In this document: piece by piece, positions 63,184 through 64,000 of the stretch
Layout of the letters: every line of letters begins with the position of its first letter
Numbering within the stretch: the stretch's first letter is position 1
Source of the DNA: Humulus lupulus
Taxonomy: Eukaryota; Streptophyta; Magnoliopsida; Rosales; Cannabaceae
Direction of reading: 5' to 3'
Assembly (NCBI RefSeq): GCF_963169125.1
Contig: NC_084802.1
Span: forward strand, 24,211,107-24,275,106
DNA length: 64,000 bases
The notes under the pieces: generated by a model
The model's input: only the letters and a program-made list of their open reading frames with translations
What the model was told of the DNA's origin: nothing
Databases searched by the model: none
Position numbers and translations under genes: made by a program

Positions 63184-64000
63184 TGGCCGAACCTTCTTTC
63201 CAGATTCTTTCTTCAGCCTGCTCAGCTTCCAAGGCTACCTCTAATGTTTCCGCATAAGGGGTTATCCCCCAGATTAAATTCACGTCACAGGCTATCATAG
63301 GTTTCAGTCCTTTAACGAATCTTTGCATTCTTACCGTCTAAGTGGGTACCATGTCCGCCGCGAACTTAGCCAGCATATCAAACTTCCTGGCATACTCCGT
63401 CACAGTCGAATTCCCTTGAGTAAGCGCGATGAATTCGTCCACCCTTGTGGCTAGAATCGCACGACTGTAGTACTTATTGTTGAAAACTTGGATAAACTCG
63501 TCCCAAGTCATCACGTTCACATCTCTAGTCTGCTTTACTATATCCCACCAGATGCGGGCGTCCTTCTTTAGCAAGCTTGAAGAACATGAGACTCAATCTT
63601 CATTTCCCAGCCGCATATGTTTTAGAATGGACTCCACTGATCGAAGCCATTCTTCTGCTTCTATTGGGTCTGACCCGCCATCGAATTTTGGTGGTTTCTG
63701 TTTCCTAAAGCGTTCATATACCGCCTCGTAGCGAGGTTCTGCCAACTGTAGTAATTGCGCTAGAGGAACAACTTGCTGCACCACTTGTTGTTGTTGTTCT
63801 AAATTTATTTGGAATTCTTCTTCCCTTCTCCTTAACTCTGCCCTAAGATGGGCATTTTCTCTTTCCAAGTTTATTCGAATAGCAGTGGCTATCGAATCTT
63901 CCACTACATTAGGTGCTTCTGGCACTCCTAGGGCTGCTAGAAATTCTTCATAGGTAGGGGTGGCAGCTACTCTTGTTCCTCGCCCCTTCTTCTTCCTCGG
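63184..64000 (-). pseudogene. Chromovirus-type gag, continues past the window edge
   Basis: Read on the minus strand from the right edge: TPTYEEFLAALG, a Glu/Gln-rich coiled coil (RENAHLRAELRRREEEF), then the retrotransposon gag domain: PPKFDGGSDPIEAEEWL, DARIWWDIV, TWDEFIQVFNNKYY and VTEYARKFDML. A frame change near 63585 and a stop after MVPT (near 63338) break it. It continues to the copia insertion at 63183 and resumes at 51389 with a Lys-rich stretch and a zinc knuckle. The gag N-terminus and 5' LTR should lie beyond 64000. Confidence 0.85.

Overview
This window is nuclear DNA from a flowering plant, most likely a eudicot. It is AT-rich. It holds a split, intron-containing host gene, a broken host gene copy, and deeply nested plant LTR retrotransposons (Ty3/gypsy Tat-type and chromovirus-type, Ty1/copia), plus hAT and CACTA DNA transposon traces and a SINE-like repeat. 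Some long LTRs look like those of Rosales (perhaps Cannabaceae), but that is only an impression; the sequence does not fix the species.

Only one host gene looks intact: a cytosolic-type xylulose kinase (XK2-like) on the minus strand at 24311-27815. Its 11 exons have consistent GT-AG borders and give a 557-residue protein. The other host-derived locus is a callose synthase 5-like pseudogene at 16857-21566 (+). It keeps about 18 central exons but lacks the N-terminus and most of the catalytic C-terminus, and it has an in-frame stop and a lost splice donor.

Layout. 1-11260: a Tat-lineage Ty3/gypsy element on the plus strand (integrase end, 65-bp tandem repeats, antisense additional gene with its own TATA box, polypurine tract, 3' LTR). 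Its integrase is interrupted at the left by a minus-oriented LTR, and its 3' LTR by a 2.68-kb solo LTR with target duplication GATAG. 11261-16856: a diverged copia LTR fragment, AT-rich DNA, a CACTA-like end and an LTR leader. 16857-27815: callose synthase pseudogene, AT-rich repeats, XK2 gene. 28000-30480: AT-rich intergenic DNA with a tRNA-related SINE-like repeat. 30480-38900: a minus-oriented long LTR-like sequence carrying two nested insertions, a solo LTR (target duplication AAAGA) and a deletion-derived Tat mini-element (ATAAT) that kept the additional gene and lost gag-pol. 39194-43137: a plus-strand copia element cut off in reverse transcriptase by another LTR. 43538-49656: a second Tat element with 5' LTR, gag, protease, RT, two RNase H domains and part of integrase. 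49657-64000: a minus-strand chromovirus remnant split by a minus-strand copia element (51390-63178, target duplication CCTTC). One LTR of that copia element contains a Tat solo LTR (GGTAT), and its leader contains a hAT element (CCACATAT).

The genes do not form a pathway. XK2 is a metabolic gene next to a pseudogene; everything else is a retrotransposon graveyard whose order of insertion can be read from target duplications. The least-described material is the antisense additional gene of the Tat elements, found here twice, and the long LTRs that look like promoter-exon-intron-exon-polyA units.
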